DNA of 64,000 bases from positions 48,983,852-49,047,851 of the forward strand of contig NC_061867.1 of the NCBI RefSeq assembly GCF_907164915.1, given 5' to 3'. The DNA comes from Impatiens glandulifera (lineage: Eukaryota; Streptophyta; Magnoliopsida; Ericales; Balsaminaceae). This document shows, in pieces, positions 1 through 14,072 of this stretch. Position numbers and translations under genes: made by a program. The notes beneath the pieces were generated by a model, which worked only from the letters and a program-made list of their open reading frames with translations, did no database searches and had not been told where the DNA came from. The first letter of the stretch is position 1. Each line of letters starts with the position of its first letter.

Positions 1-504
1 TTGAAGTAAATTCAATTTGAGTTAGCAATTGAGTATTTTATTAGTCAAATTTCTTATAATCATATTGATTTATATATGCAGAATTATTTTCTACATTTTT
101 AATATTTCATCTTTTTTATAAATTGTTACTCTTAAATTAAAATCAAATATATTTATTAAACTGAATTAAAAACATTGAAACAATTCTAATATGTATTATA
201 ATTCATATTATTTTATTTTTAAAGTTTAATGATATTAATAAATAATTACAATTAATACAAATAAAATACATATATCAAGTTTTTAAATATATATACCAAC
301 TTTTTTAACAATCACACATAATTAATAAAATAAAATAAAAAATCATTCATTAAATCTTGTTTACGCTACAAGTAAAATGTCTATTGACTTATTTTTATTT
401 AAAATTAAACACTAACATTAAAAATTAGAACATTATAAGCAACACTAATAAAATTTAAGCAAGATTCTACATCGAATTTTAAATATAATCAATTTTTTCA
501 TTAA

Positions 505-669
505 ATGTCACTATATTTTTCATTTGATATATTTATTGTTGCTAAAAAAACTAGTGAAAATGTTTTCTTTATAATATATATAGTAGGTTTAGATGAAGAA
601 TTTAGTCAAGAGTTTCAATATGTTGCTATATATATTGATGGAAATTTTGTTCCAAGCAAATTATTTTAA
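505..669 (+). other. Short conserved ORF of unknown status inside the array unit
   Basis: An ATG-initiated frame of 54 codons. Homologous sequence is in most other units, but there a one-base shortening of an A-run (near GCTAAAAAACTAGTG) shifts the frame. It is open again in unit 8 (27042-27329, 95 codons). No family is recognised. The changes between units 1 and 8 do not favour synonymous sites, so this is probably decayed or chance sequence rather than a second gene. Confidence 0.2.
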
Positions 670-2935
670 GTATTAATTTATGTCAATATTTATTATTTAT
701 ATATGATTAATCCATTTTAATCTAACTTGAAGACAATAAATATGTTTATTTTTGTTAACTCCAATTTTTTTAACTAAGTTTAATTTTTAATTTTTTTTTA
801 GGTTTTACAAGTTATATTTTAAAAGTATTATTTTAGTTTATGATAAATATTTTTTTTTTGTATCATGTATGTAATAACTATATTAAATTGAATTTTTTAA
901 GTTAATATATTTTTTAGGTATCAAAGGTATATTATAGATACCATACCGAAATTATGATATACCGAAATTAAGGTAAAATAAATGTATGAATTTTTTGTAT
1001 ACCAAATTTAAGGTAAGGTAAATGTGTGAATTTTTTGTATACTAAAATCTTCGGTAAAAATTAAACATTAAGGTATATTGGACCGACTCACCCCTTGTCA
1101 TGATACTATATCTACATGAAATGCTATTTTTTGTATTAAATGTCGATTTCAATTTTACAAAACCGAATATAATTGAGTTATATGTGATATTATCAAGCAA
1201 TTTAAAAATGTATTAATTTCCAACCAAATAATGAATTCCAATCAAATGAATATCTAACACAATCTTTGGACAACAAATATTTGTCAATAAAAATATGCTT
1301 AAAGTATGTTCCATTGCGAAGAGGGTCCTTTGTAAAAATGAGTAAATTAAATAACTATCGATTGAGATTGATGGTTGATTTGTCAATTGATAAGAGGTCG
1401 ATAAGATTGAGATTGATGGTTGATTTGCCAATTGACAACAAATATTTGTAAATAAAAATATGCTTAAAGTATGTTTCATTGCGAAGAGCTTGGTAAAAAT
1501 GAGTAAATTAAATAACTATTAATAAATGATGCTGCAATTGGTTTTAAAAAATGCATATTTGTACTAATAGTTTGAGCATACAAACATTCAATTAACGTCA
1601 CAATGGCTATTTAATCTTGAAATTTAAATCATTTTAATTAAACGAACTTGTAATTTGAATTGTGTCATATAGGATTTGAACTCTCACAATTTTAACTATT
1701 TGAGTCATTTTTTTACAAACAAATGCACGTGCACATTTTTTACATTAACGTAATATTTATTTTCTTATTTAATTTATGACATTTATTTAGAATATAACAA
1801 TTATTTCGTAATAAATTTTTTTCTATTTATTTAATACATTACATATTTTTATAAATATTTAAACTACAATTGACAAATTAAAAAGAGTGTATCTAAAGAA
1901 AATAGTTATCTAAAAACATAAATATGTCTAAATTTACAAACTGATAAAAGAAGTTATATCGTTATAATTTTGAAAAATCAATAGAAAACTTATATATTTT
2001 CGAATTTTCAAAAATATTTCTTCAAATCACAGATTTTTAGTCACCAAAAATAAATTCGACAAAATAGAATTCAAAAAGTTCAAAAGAATACTAAATTTAA
2101 AAAAATACTTATATAAATATTTTATTTACAAATATAATAAATTAATTAGAAAAAAAATGATACATTAGAATAAGTACACACATTTTGTCTGTGTAATTGT
2201 AATAGTTCGAATAATATATAACACAATTCAAATTTAAAGTATCATTTTATAAAAAATAACATATGTTTGATACTCAAATAACAATTTACCATAACCACCT
2301 ACATTTTTATTCACTTTTTCAAACTAACCACCTTAATAATGACATTGAGAAAATTATCGATATTTTCTGTAAATTAAAAATAACTTACCGTAAATTTAGA
2401 TTTTTTGATATACCCAAAAAAAATTTGTAAGGTGTGGTACCGGTACGGAATTTATATTTTTTATATTTTATTTTTTATTTTTTCAAATTCTCTTACATAA
2501 AGAATTAATTTCACAGTACACAAATATTAGACATATATAATTAATTAGACATCATGACAACATAATTAGTTATATTTTTTTAATTTGGAAAATGTATGAC
2601 CTAAATAATCTATTTCATGTATTTATTTTAATTATTTACAAATATTAATAATATCTCATAACCATTAATATTACTCAATCTAAAATTTAGATTATAATTA
2701 ACAATTATGAGATTTATGGTCAAATTTAAGCAGTCAACCATTATTTTTTAAGTAATTTATATTGTTTTTTGAATATTGCTAAAATCGATTATTTAACTAA
2801 TGACTAAATCTATTTATCAATAAGAATTTATAAACGAATTCCAAAAATAACAAAATTAGTCAAATTATATAATTAATATCGTGGTTATATACCTTTCACA
2901 GAGTTTAAAAAAAAATTAAGTACAATTTATTCTAC

Positions 2936-2944
2936 TATATATAA
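2936..2944 (+). promoter_or_regulatory. TATA box of CRP copy 1
   Basis: TATATATAA lies 82 bp upstream of the chosen ATG at 3026. That spacing allows a transcription start about 30 bp downstream and a 5' leader of about 50 nt. The motif is conserved at the same place in copies 2, 3, 4, 5 and 7, is mutated in pseudogene copy 6, and is missing from the diverged copy at 43059. Confidence 0.6.
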
Positions 2945-3025
2945 TCAAGTCATTTACCCATAGAGTCATATAAATTGTTCCATATATTGCAACATAGTGA
3001 GAATAGTGTGAGAGAGACAGATAGG

Positions 3026-3493
3026 ATGACAATGTTCAATAGAATTGTACTTGTACTTATTTTGATACATATTTCCGATGATAAATTTATAAACGCAATG
3101 CCTTTTCGTACTTGTCTTGAAAATTGTTTAGGAGGGTGTGTTACTCCTAATACTAGAAAGATGGCTATTTGTGGTGCATTATGTATTCCAAAATGTATTA
3201 TAGCCAGACCTCCAACCCTAATGGAAGTAGTTGATGGTTGCAATATTAAGTGTTCTGTCGATAAATGCGTTCAATTCATTGAAGGTACGTTGATCTATAT
3301 ATTATTGATTATTATTTAATGTATTAGAGTTGCATAAAATCTTAATCATATTTATAATCATTGGTTAGTTTATTATAAATTTATTTAACTTTTGATCGAA
3401 TCAATACTTGTTATTAATATGATTTTTATGCTTTTATTTACAGACGTAAATGAAGTAGAGAAATGTGTGATTGCATGTGGAGAGAAGTGTTGA
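3026..3493 (+). CDS. Secreted 12-cysteine peptide, copy 1 (two exons)
   Basis: Exon 1 is 3026-3284 and exon 2 is 3444-3493. The 159-bp intron has a GTACGT donor and a TTTACAG acceptor and interrupts a codon after its first base. The precursor is 102 residues. Residues 7-16 are a hydrophobic core, with likely signal cleavage near Ala24. Cysteines are at 30, 34, 38, 49, 53, 57, 72, 76, 81, 94, 98 and 102: two modules, each with a pair of CX3CX3C triplets (the third triplet is CX3CX4C). The ATG was chosen because the frame upstream has only a TTG and because the diverged copy at 43059 has an in-frame stop just before this ATG. The pattern recalls thionin-like and alpha-hairpinin peptides of plants, which are often antimicrobial or signalling molecules; that assignment is inference. 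Confidence 0.82.
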
Positions 3494-6487
3494 GACATAA
3501 AAATGGATGGATTTTGAAGTAAATTCAATTTGAGTTAGCAATTGAGTATTTTATTAGTCAAATTTCTTATAATCGTATTGATTTATATATGCAGAATTAT
3601 TTTCTACATTTTTAATATTTCATCTTTTTTATAAATTGTTACTCTTAAATTAAAATCAAATAAATTTATTAAACTGAATTAAAAACATTGAAACAATTCT
3701 AATATGTATTATAATTCATATTATTTCATTTTTAAAGTTTAATGATATTAATAAATAATTACAATTAATACAAATAAAATACATATATCAAGTTTTTAAA
3801 TATATATACCAACTTTTTTAACAATCACACATAATTAATAAAATAAAATAAAAAATCATTCATTAAATCTTGTTTACGCTACAAGTAAAATGTCTATTGA
3901 CATATTTTTATTTAAAATTAAACACTAACATTAAAAATTAGAACATTATAAGCAACACTAATAAAGTTTAAGCAAGAATCTACATCGAATTTTAAATATA
4001 ATCCATTTTTTCATTAAATGTCACTATATTTTTCATTTGATATTTTTATTGTTGCTAAAAAACTAGTGAAAATGTTTTCTTTATAATATATATAGTAGGT
4101 TTAGATGAAGAATTTAGTCAAGAGTTTCAATATGTTGCTATATATATTGATGGAAATTTTGTTGCAAGCAAATTATTTTTAGTATTAATTTATGTCAATA
4201 TTTATTATTTATATATGATTAAAAACCGTTTTGTATTTCACTCTCTCGTATCCATTTTAATCTAACTTGAAGACAATAAATATGTTTATTTTTGTTAACT
4301 CCAATTTTTTTAACTAAGTTTAATTTTTAATTTTTTTTTTTAGGTTTTACAAGTTATATTTTAAAAGTATTATTTTAGTTTATGATAAATATCTTTTTTT
4401 GTTTTGTTTTGTGTATCATGTATGTAATAACTATATTAAATTGAATTTTTTAAGTTAATATATTTTTTAGGTATCAAAGGTATAATATAGATACCGTACC
4501 GAAATTATGATATACCGAAATTAAGGTAAAATAAATGTATGGATTTTTTGTATACCAAATTTAAGGTAAGGTAAATGTGTGAATTTTTTGTATACAAAAA
4601 TCTTCGGTAAAAATTAAACATTAAGGTATATTGGACCGACTCACCCCTTGTCATGATACTATATCTACATGAAATGCTATTTTTTGTATTAAATGTCGAT
4701 TTCAATTTTACAAAACCGAATATAATTGAGTTATATGTGATATTATCAAGCAATTTAAAAATGTATTAATTTCCAACCAAATAATGAATTCCAATCAAAT
4801 GAATATCTAACACAATCTTTGGACAACAAATATTTGTCAATAAAAATATGCTTAAAGTATGTTCCATTGCGAAGAGGGTCCTTTGTAAAAATGAGTAAAT
4901 TAAATAACTATCGATTGAGATTGATGGTTGATTTGTCAATTGATAAGAAGTCGATAAGATTGAGATTGATGGTTGATTTGCCAATTGACAACAAATATTT
5001 GTAAATAAAAATATGCTTAAAGTATGTTTCATTGCGAAGAGCTTGGTAAAAATGAGTAAATTAAATAACTATTAATAAATGATGCTGCAATTGGTTTTAA
5101 AAAATGCATATTTGTACTAATAGTTTGAGCATACAAACATTCAATTAACGTCACAATGGCTATTTAATCTTGAAATTTAAATCATTTTAATTAAACGAAC
5201 TTGTAATTTGAATTGTGTCATATAGGATTTGAACTCTCACAATTTTAACTATTTGAGTCATTTTTTTACAAACAAATGTACGTGCACATTTTTTACATTA
5301 ACGTAATATTTATTTTCTTATTTAATTTATGACATTTATTTAGAATATAACAATTATTTCGTAATAAATTTTTTTCTATTTATTTAATACATTACATATT
5401 TTTATAAATATTTAAACTACAATTGACAAATTAAAAAGAGTGTATCTAAAGAAAATAGTTATCTAAAAACATAAATATGTCTAAATTTACAAACTGATAA
5501 AAGAAGTTATATCGTTATAATTTTGAAAAATCAATAGAAAACTTATATATTTTCGAATTTTCAAAAATATTTCTTCAAATCACAGATTTTTAGTCACCAA
5601 AAATAAATTCGACAAAATAGAATTCAAAAAGTTCAAAAGAATACTAAATTTAAAAAAATACTTATATAAATATTTTATTTACAAATATAATAAATTAATT
5701 AGAAAAAAAATGATACATTAGAATAAGTACACACATTTTGTCTGTGTAATTGTAATAGTTCGAATAATATATAACACAATTCAAATTTAAAGTATCATTT
5801 TATAAAAAATAACATATGTTTGATACTCAAATAACAATTTACCATAACCACCTACATTTTTATTCACTTTTTCAAACTAACCACCTTAATAATGACATTG
5901 AGAAAATTATCGATATTTTCTGTAAATTAAAAATAACTTACCGTAAATTTAGATTTTTTGATATACCCAAAAAAAATTTGTAAGGTGTGGTACCGGTACG
6001 GAATTTATATTTTTTATATTTTATTTTTTATTTTTTCAAATTCTCTTACATAAAGAATTAATTTCACAGTACACAAATATTAGACATATATAATTAATTA
6101 GACATCATGACAACATAATTAGTTATATTTTTTTAATTTGGAAAATGTATGACCTAAATAATCTATTTCATGTATTTATTTTAATAATTTACAAATATTA
6201 ATAATATCTCATAACCATTAATATTACTCAATCTAAAATTTAGATTATAATTAACAATTATGAGATTTATGGTCAAATTTAAGCAGTCAACCATTATTTT
6301 TTAAGTAATTTATATTGTTTTTTGAATATTGCTAAAATCGATTATTTAATTAATGACTAAATCTATTTATCAATAAGAATTTATAAACGAATTCCAAAAT
6401 AACAAAATTAGTCAAATTATATAATTAATATCGTGGTTATATACCTTTCACAGAGTTTAAAAAAAAATTAAGTACAATTTATTCTAC

Positions 6488-6496
6488 TATATATAA
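6488..6496 (+). promoter_or_regulatory. TATA box of CRP copy 2
   Basis: TATATATAA, 82 bp upstream of the ATG, in a promoter sequence nearly identical to that of copy 1. Confidence 0.6.
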
Positions 6497-6577
6497 TCAA
6501 GTCATTTACCCATAGAGTCATATAAATTGTTCCATATATTGCAACATAGTGAGAATAGTGTGAGAGAGACAGATAGG

Positions 6578-7045
6578 ATGACAATGTTCAATAGAATTGT
6601 ACTTGTACTTATTTTGATACATATTTCCGATGATAAATTTATAAACGCAATGCCTTTTCGTACTTGTCTTGAAAATTGTTTAGGAGGGTGTGTTACTCCT
6701 AATACTAGAAAGATGGCTATTTGTGGTGCATTATGTATTCCAAAATGTATTATAGCCAGACCTCCAACCCTAATGGAAGTAGTTGATGGTTGCAATATTA
6801 AGTGTTCTGTCGATAAATGCGTTCAATTCATTGAAGGTACGTTGATCTATATATTATTGATTATTATTTAATGTATTAGAGTTGCATAAAATCTTAATCA
6901 TATTTATAATCATTGGTTAGTTTATTATAAATTTATTTAACTTTTGATCGAATCAATACTTGTTATTAATATGATTTTTATGCTTTTATTTACAGACGTA
7001 AATGAAGTAGAGAAATGTGTGATTGCATGTGGAGAGAAGTGTTGA
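6578..7045 (+). CDS. Secreted 12-cysteine peptide, copy 2 (two exons)
   Basis: Exon 1 is 6578-6836 and exon 2 is 6996-7045. The predicted 102-residue precursor is identical to copy 1: N-terminal signal, then 12 cysteines in four triplets. Donor, acceptor and intron length match copy 1. The gene sits at the end of a 3552-bp unit that differs from unit 1 at very few sites, so this is a very recent duplicate or has been homogenised by conversion. Function is inferred only from the cysteine architecture. Confidence 0.82.
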
Positions 7046-10020
7046 GACATAAAAATGGATGGATTTTGAAGTAAATTCAATTTGAGTTAGCAATTGAGTA
7101 TTTTATTAGTCAAATTTCTTATAATCGTATTGATTTATATATGCAGAATTATTTTCTACATTTTTAATATTTCATCTTTTTTATAAATTGTTACTCTTAA
7201 ATTAAAATCAAATAAATTTATTAAACTGAATTAAAAACATTGAAACAATTCTAATATGTATTATAATTCATATTATTTCATTTTTAAAGTTTAATGATAT
7301 TAATAAATAATTACAATTAATACAAATAAAATACATATATCAAGTTTTTAAATATATATACCAACTTTTTTAACAATCACACATAATTAATAAAATAAAA
7401 TAAAAAATCATTCATTAAATCTTGTTTACGCTACAAGTAAAATGTCTATTGACATATTTTTATTTAAAATTAAACACTAACATTAAAAATTAGAACATTA
7501 TAAGCAACACTAATAAAATTTAAGCAAGAATCTACATCGAATTTTAAATATAATCCATTTTTTCATTAAATGTCACTATATTTTTCATTTGATATATTTA
7601 TTGTTGCTAAAAAACTAGTGAAAATGTTTTCTTTATAATATATAGTAGGTTTAGATGAAGAATTTAGTCAAGAGTTTCAATATGTTGCTATATATATTGA
7701 TGGAAATTTTGTTGCAAGCAAATTATTTTTAGTATTAATTTATGTCAATATTTATTATTTATATATGATTAAAAATCGTTTTGAATTTCACTCTCTCGTA
7801 TCCATTTTAATCTAACTTCAAGACAATAAATATGTTTATTTTTGTTAACTCCAATTTTTTTAACTAAGTTTAATTTTTAATTTTTTTTTAGGTTTTACAA
7901 GTTATATTTTAAAAGTATTATTTTAGTTTATGATAAATATTTTTTTTTTGTTTTGTGTATCATGTATGTAATAACTATATTAAATTGAATTTTTTAAGTT
8001 AATATATTTTTTAGGTATCAAAGGTATAATATAGATACCGTACCGAAATTATGATATACCGAAATTAAGGTAAAATAAATGTATGAATTTTTTGTATACC
8101 AAATTTAAGGTAAGGTAAATGTGTGAATTTTTTGTATACTAAAATATTCGGTAAAAATTAAACATTAAGGTATATTGGACCGACTCACCCCTTGTCATGA
8201 TACTATATCTACAAGAAATGCTATTTTTTGTATTAAATGTCGATTTCAATTTTACAAAACCGAATATAATTGAGTTATATGTGATATTATCAAGCAATTT
8301 AAAAATGTATTAATTTCCAACCAAATAATGAATTCCAATCAAATGAATATCTAACACAATCTTTGGACAACAAATATTTGTCAATAAAAATATGCTTAAA
8401 GTATGTTCCATTGCGAAGAGGGTCCTTTGTAAAAATGAGTAAATTAAATAACTATCGATTGAGATTGATGGTTCATTTGTCAATTGATAAGAGGCCGATA
8501 AGATTGAGATTGATGGTTGATTTGCCAATTGACAACAAATATTTGTCAATAAAAATATGTTTAAAGTATGTTTCATTGCGAAGAGCTTGGTAAAAATGAG
8601 TAAATTAAATAACTATTAATAAATGATGCTGCAATTGGTTTTAAAAAATGCATATTTGTACTAATAGTTTGAGCATACAAACATTCAATTAACGTCACAA
8701 TGGCTATTTAATCTTGAAATTTAAATCATTTTTATTAAACGGACTTGTAATTTGAATTGTGTCATATAGGATTTGAACTCTCACAATTTTAACTATTTGA
8801 GTCATTTTTTTACAAACAAATGTACGTGCACATTTTTTACATTAACGTAATATTTATTTTCTTATTTAATTTATGACATTTATTTAGAATATAACAATTG
8901 TTTCGTAATTAATTTTTTTCTATTTATTTAATACATTACATATTTTTATAAATATTTAAACTACAATTGACAAATTAAAAAGAGTGTATCTAAAGAAAAT
9001 AGTTATCTAAAAACACAAATATGTCTAAATTTACAAACTGATAAAAGAAGTTATATCGTTATAATTTTGAAAAATCAATAGAAAACGAATTTTCAAAAAT
9101 ATTTCTTCAAATCACAAATTTTTAGTCACCAAAAATAAATTCGACCAAATTAAATTCAAAAAGTTCAAAAGAATACTAAATTTAAAAAAATACTTATATA
9201 AATATTTTATTTACAAATATAATAAATTAATTAGAAAAAAAATGATACATTAGAATAAGTACACACATTTTGTCTGTGTAATTGTAATAGCTCGAATAAT
9301 ATATAACACAATTCAAATTTAAAGTCTCATTTTATAAAAAATAACATATGTTTGATACTCAAATAACAATTTACCATAACCACCTACATTTTTATTCACT
9401 TTTTTAAACTAACCACTTTAATAATGACATTGAGAAAATTATCGATATTTTCTGTATATTAAAAATAACTTACCGTAAATTTAGATTTTTTGATATACCC
9501 AAAAAAATTTGTAAGGTGTGGTACCGGTATGGAATTTATATTTTTTATATTTTATTTTTTATTTTTTCTAATTCTCTTACATAAAGAATTAATTTCACAG
9601 TACACAAATATTAGACATATATAATTAATTAGACATCATGACAACATAATTAGTTATATTTTTTTAATTTGGAAAATGTATGACCTAAATAATCTATTTC
9701 ATGTATTTATTTTAATAATTTACAAATATTAATAATATCTCATAACCATTAATATTACTCAATCTAAAATTTAGATTATAATTAACAATTATGAGATTTA
9801 TGGTCAAATTTAAGCAGTCAACCATTATTTTTTAAGTAATTTATATTGTTTTTTGAATATTGCTAAAATCGATTATTTAATTAATGACTAAATCTATTTA
9901 TCAATAAGAATTTATAAACGAATTCCAAAAATAACAAAATTAGTCAAATTATATAATTAATATCGTGGTTATATACCTTTCACAGAGTTTAAAAAAAAAA
10001 TTAAGTACAATTTATTCTAC

Positions 10021-10029
10021 TATATATAA
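10021..10029 (+). promoter_or_regulatory. TATA box of CRP copy 3
   Basis: TATATATAA, 82 bp upstream of the ATG at 10111, in the conserved promoter of the array. Confidence 0.6.
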
Positions 10030-10110
10030 TCAAGTCATTTACCCATAGAGTCATATAAATTGTTCCATATATTGCAACATAGTGAGAATAGTGTGAGAGA
10101 GACAGATAGG

Positions 10111-10578
10111 ATGACAATGTTCAATAGAATTGTACTTGTACTTATTTTGATACATATTTCCGATGATAAATTTATAAACGCAATGCCTTTTCGTACTTGT
10201 CTTGAAAATTGTTTAGGAGGGTGTGTTACTCCTAATACTAGAAAGATGGCTATTTGTGGTGCATTATGTATTCCAAAATGTATAATAGCCAGACCTCCAA
10301 CCCTAATGGAAGTAGTTGATGGTTGCAATATTAAGTGTTCTGTCGATAAATGCGTTCAATTCATTGAAGGTACGTTGATCTATATATTATTGATTACTAT
10401 TTAATGTATTAGAGTTGCATAAAATCTTAATCATATTTATAATCATTGGTTAGTTTATTATAAATTTATTTAACTTTTGATCGAATCAATACTTGTTATT
10501 AATATGATTTTTATGCTTTTATTTACAGACGTGAATGAAGTTGAGAAATGTGTGATTGCATGTGGAGAGAAGTGTTGA
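10111..10578 (+). CDS. Secreted 12-cysteine peptide, copy 3 (two exons)
   Basis: Exon 1 is 10111-10369 and exon 2 is 10529-10578. The protein is identical to copies 1 and 2; the coding differences (an isoleucine codon in exon 1 and valine codons in exon 2) are synonymous. All 12 cysteines and the signal region are present. The neighbouring units have the same arrangement, which gives one promoter per gene rather than an operon. Confidence 0.82.
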
Positions 10579-13514
10579 GACATAAAAATGGATGGATTTT
10601 GAAGTAAATTCAATTTGAGTTAGCAATTGAGTATTTTATTAGTCAAATTTCTTATAATCGATTTATATATGCAGAATTATTTTCTATATTTTTAATATTT
10701 CATCTTTTTTATAAATTGTTACTCTTAAATTAAAATCAAATAAATTTATTAAACTGAATTAAAAACATTGAAACAATTCTAATATGTATTATAATTCATA
10801 TTATTTCATTTTTAAAGTTTAATGATATTAATAAATAATTACAATTAATACAAATAAAATACATATATCAAGTTTTTAAATATATATACCAACTTTTTTA
10901 ACAATCACACATAATTAATAAAATAAAATAAAAAATCATTCATTAAATCTTGTTTACGCTACAAGTAAAATGTCTATTGACATATTTTTATTTAAAATTA
11001 AACACTAACATTAAAAATTAGAACATTATAAGCAACACTAATAAAATTTAAGCAAGAATCTACATCGAATTTTAAATATAATCCATTTTTTCATTAAATG
11101 TCACTATATTTTTCATTTGATATATTTATTGTTGCTAAAAAACTAGTGAAAATGTTTTCTTTATAATATATATAGTAGGTTTAGATGAAGAATTTAGTCA
11201 AGAGTTTCAATATGTTGCTATATATATTGATGGAAATTTTGTTGCAAGCAAATTATTTTTAGTATTAATTTATGTCAATATTTATTATTTATATATGATT
11301 AAAAACCGTTTTGAATTTCCCTCTCTCGTATCCATTTTAATCTAACTTCAAGACAATAAATATGTTTATTTTTGTTAACTCCAATTTTTTTTAACTAAGT
11401 TTAATTTTTAATTTTTTTTTAGGTTTTACAAGTTATATTTTAAAAGTATTATTTTAGTTTATGATAAATATCTTTTTTTGTTTTGTTTTGTGTATCATGT
11501 ATGTAATAACTATATTAAATTGAATTTTTTAAGTTAATATATTTTTTAGGTATCAAAGGTATAATATAGATACCGTACCGAAATTATGATATACCGAAAT
11601 TAAGGTAAAATAAATGTATGAATTTTTTGTATACCAAATTTAAGGTAAGGTAAATGTGTGAATTTTTTGTATACTAAAATCTTCGGTAAAAATTAAACAT
11701 TAAGGTATATTGGACCGACTCACCCCTTGTCATGATACTATATCTACATGAAATGCTATTTTTGTATTAAATGTCAATTAAACCGAATATAATTGAGTTA
11801 TATGTGATATTATCAAGCAATTTAAAAATGTATTAATTTCCAACCAAATAAGGAATTCCAATCAAATGAATATCTAACACAATCTTTGGACAACAACTAT
11901 TTGTCAATAAAAATATGCTTAAAGTATGTTCCATTGCGAAGAGGGTCCTTTGTAAAAATGAGTAAATTAAATAACTATCGATTGAGATTAATGGTTGATT
12001 TGCCAATAGACAACAAATATTTGTCAATAAAAATATGCTTAAAGTATGTTTCATTGCGAAGAGCTTGGTAAAAATGAGTAAATTAAATAACTATTAATAA
12101 ATGATGCTGCAATTGGTTTTAAAAAATGCATATTTGTACTAATAGTTTGAGCATACAAACATTCAATTAACGTCACAATGGCTATTTAATCTTGAAATTT
12201 AAATCATTTTAATTAAACGAACTTGTAATTTGAATTGTGTCATATAGGATTTGAACTCTCACAATTTTAACTATTTGAGTCATTTTTTTACAAACAAATG
12301 TACGTGCACATTTTTTACCTTAACGTAATATTTATTTTCTTATTTAATTTATGACATTTATTTAGAATATAACAATTATTTCGTAATTAATTTTTTTCTA
12401 TTTATTTAATACATTACATATTTTTATAAATATTTAAACTACAATTGACAAATTAAAAAGAGTGTATCTAAAGAAAATAGTTATCTAAAAACACAAATAT
12501 GTCTAAATTTACAAACTGATAAAAGAAGTTATATCGTTATAATTTTGAAAAATCAATAGAAAACTTATATATTTTCGAATTTTCAAAAATATTTCTTCAA
12601 ATCACAAATTTTTAGTGACCAAAAATAAATTCGACAAAATAGAATTCAAAAAGTTCAAAAGAATACTAAATTTAAAAAAATACTTCTATAAATATTTTAT
12701 TTACAAATATAATAAATTAATTAGAAAAAGAATGATACATTAGAATAAGTACACACATTTTGTCTGTGTAATTGTAATAGTTCGAATAATATATAACCCA
12801 ATTCAAATTTAAAGTCTCATTTTATAAAAAATAACATATGTTTGATACTCAAATAACAATTTACCATAACCACCTACATTTTTATTCACTTTTTCAAACT
12901 AATCACCTTAATAATGACATTGAGAAAATTATCGATATTTTCTGTATATTAAAAATAACTTACCATAAATTTAGATTTTTTGATATACCCAAAAAAATTT
13001 GTAAGGTGTGGTACCGGTACGGAATTTATATTTTTTTTATTTTATTTTTTATTTTTTCTAATTCTCTTACATAAAGAATTAATTTCACAGTACACAAATA
13101 TTAGACATATATAATTAATTAGACATCATGACAACATAATTAGTTATGTTTTTTTAATTTGGAAAATGTATGACCTAAATAATCTATTTCATGTATTTAT
13201 TTTAATAATTTACAAATATTAATAATATCTCATAACCATTAATATTACTCAATCTAAAATTTAGATTATAATTAACAATTATGAGATTTATAGTCAAATT
13301 TAAGCAGTCAACCATTATTTTTTAAGTAATTTATATTGTTTTTTTGAATATTGCTAAAATCGATTATTTAATTAATAACTAAATCTATTTATCAATAAGA
13401 ATTTATAAAATAATTCCAAAAATAAAAAAATTAGTCAAATTATATAATTAATATCGTGGTTATATACCTTTCACAGAGTTTAAAAAAAATTAAATTAAGT
13501 ACAATTTATTCTAC

Positions 13515-13523
13515 TATATATAA
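13515..13523 (+). promoter_or_regulatory. TATA box of CRP copy 4
   Basis: TATATATAA, 82 bp upstream of the ATG at 13605. Confidence 0.6.
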
Positions 13524-13604
13524 TCAAGTCATTTACCCATAGAGTCATATAGATTGTTCCATATATTGCAACATAGTGAGAATAGTGTGAGAGAGACAGA
13601 TAGG

Positions 13605-14072
13605 ATGACAATGTTCAATAGAATTGTACTTGTACTTATTTTGATACATATTTTCGATGATAAATTTATAAACGCAATGCCTTTTCGTACTTGTCTTGAA
13701 AATTGTCTAGGAGGGTGTGTTACTCCTAATACTAGAAAGATGGCTATTTGTGGTGCATTATGTATTCCAAAATGTATTATAGCCAGACCTCCAACCCTAA
13801 TGGAAGTAGTTGATGGTTGCAATATTAAGTGTTCTGTCGATAAATGCGTTCAATTCATTGAAGGTACGTTGATCTATATATTATTGATTACTATTTAATG
13901 TATTAGACTTGCATAAAATCTTAATCATATTTATAATCATTGGTTAGTTTATTATAAATTTATTTAACTTTTGATCGAATCAATACTTGTTATTAATATG
14001 ATTTTTATGCTTTTATTTACAGACGTGAATGAAGTAGAGAAATGTGTGATTGCATGTGGAGAGAAGTGTTGA
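13605..14072 (+). CDS. Secreted 12-cysteine peptide, copy 4 (two exons)
   Basis: Exon 1 is 13605-13863 and exon 2 is 14023-14072. The precursor matches copies 1-3 except for Ser17 to Phe, just after the hydrophobic core of the signal region, so the predicted mature peptide is unchanged. Splice sites and all 12 cysteines are intact. Confidence 0.82.

Larger units (their letters stand above)
1..3513 (+). repeat. Tandem array unit 1 (CRP gene unit)
   Basis: First complete unit; the window happens to open at the point where later units restart (the TTGAAGTAAATTCAATTTGA boundary), so the array may continue upstream. About 2.9 kb of AT-rich non-coding sequence precedes one two-exon peptide gene at the right end. 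Unit 1 lacks about 30 bp near 706 (around the TTCACTCTCTCG motif) that the other units keep. An internal duplication with a period of about 165 bp lies at 1270-1540, with a 45-bp duplication nested inside it; these create the short ORFs there, which look spurious. A stretch at about 950-1100 rich in TACCGAAATTAAGG belongs to a dispersed repeat seen again at 30083-31216 and 35640-36290. Confidence 0.9.
3514..7065 (+). repeat. Tandem array unit 2
   Basis: This 3552-bp unit is almost identical to unit 1 and carries the roughly 30 bp missing there. It has the same internal 165-bp and 45-bp duplications at about 4820-5090 and the same promoter and gene at its right end. About 3.0 kb upstream of the gene holds no supported coding sequence. 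Confidence 0.9.
7066..10598 (+). repeat. Tandem array unit 3
   Basis: This 3533-bp unit has the same layout as units 1-2, with scattered substitutions and small indels (for example, a short deletion near 9086). The internal 165-bp duplication lies at about 8363-8620 with the nested 45-bp repeat. The non-coding part has no supported gene. Confidence 0.9.

Noticed and set aside
1213..1479. Paired 88- and 61-codon ORFs in the array units, and the 164-codon antisense ORF in unit 7 (24108-24602)
   Set aside because: They follow the 165-bp and 45-bp internal duplications, change length when those change copy number, and have no recognisable domains.
2975..3025. N-terminal extension of the CRP beginning with MFHILQ
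   Set aside because: It begins with TTG, not ATG, would bury the signal peptide, and the diverged copy has an in-frame stop there.
2950..3243. Antisense 97-codon ORF opposite each CRP gene
   Set aside because: It is the complement of the conserved exon, recurs wherever the gene is intact, has no features of its own, and its conservation is explained by the sense gene.
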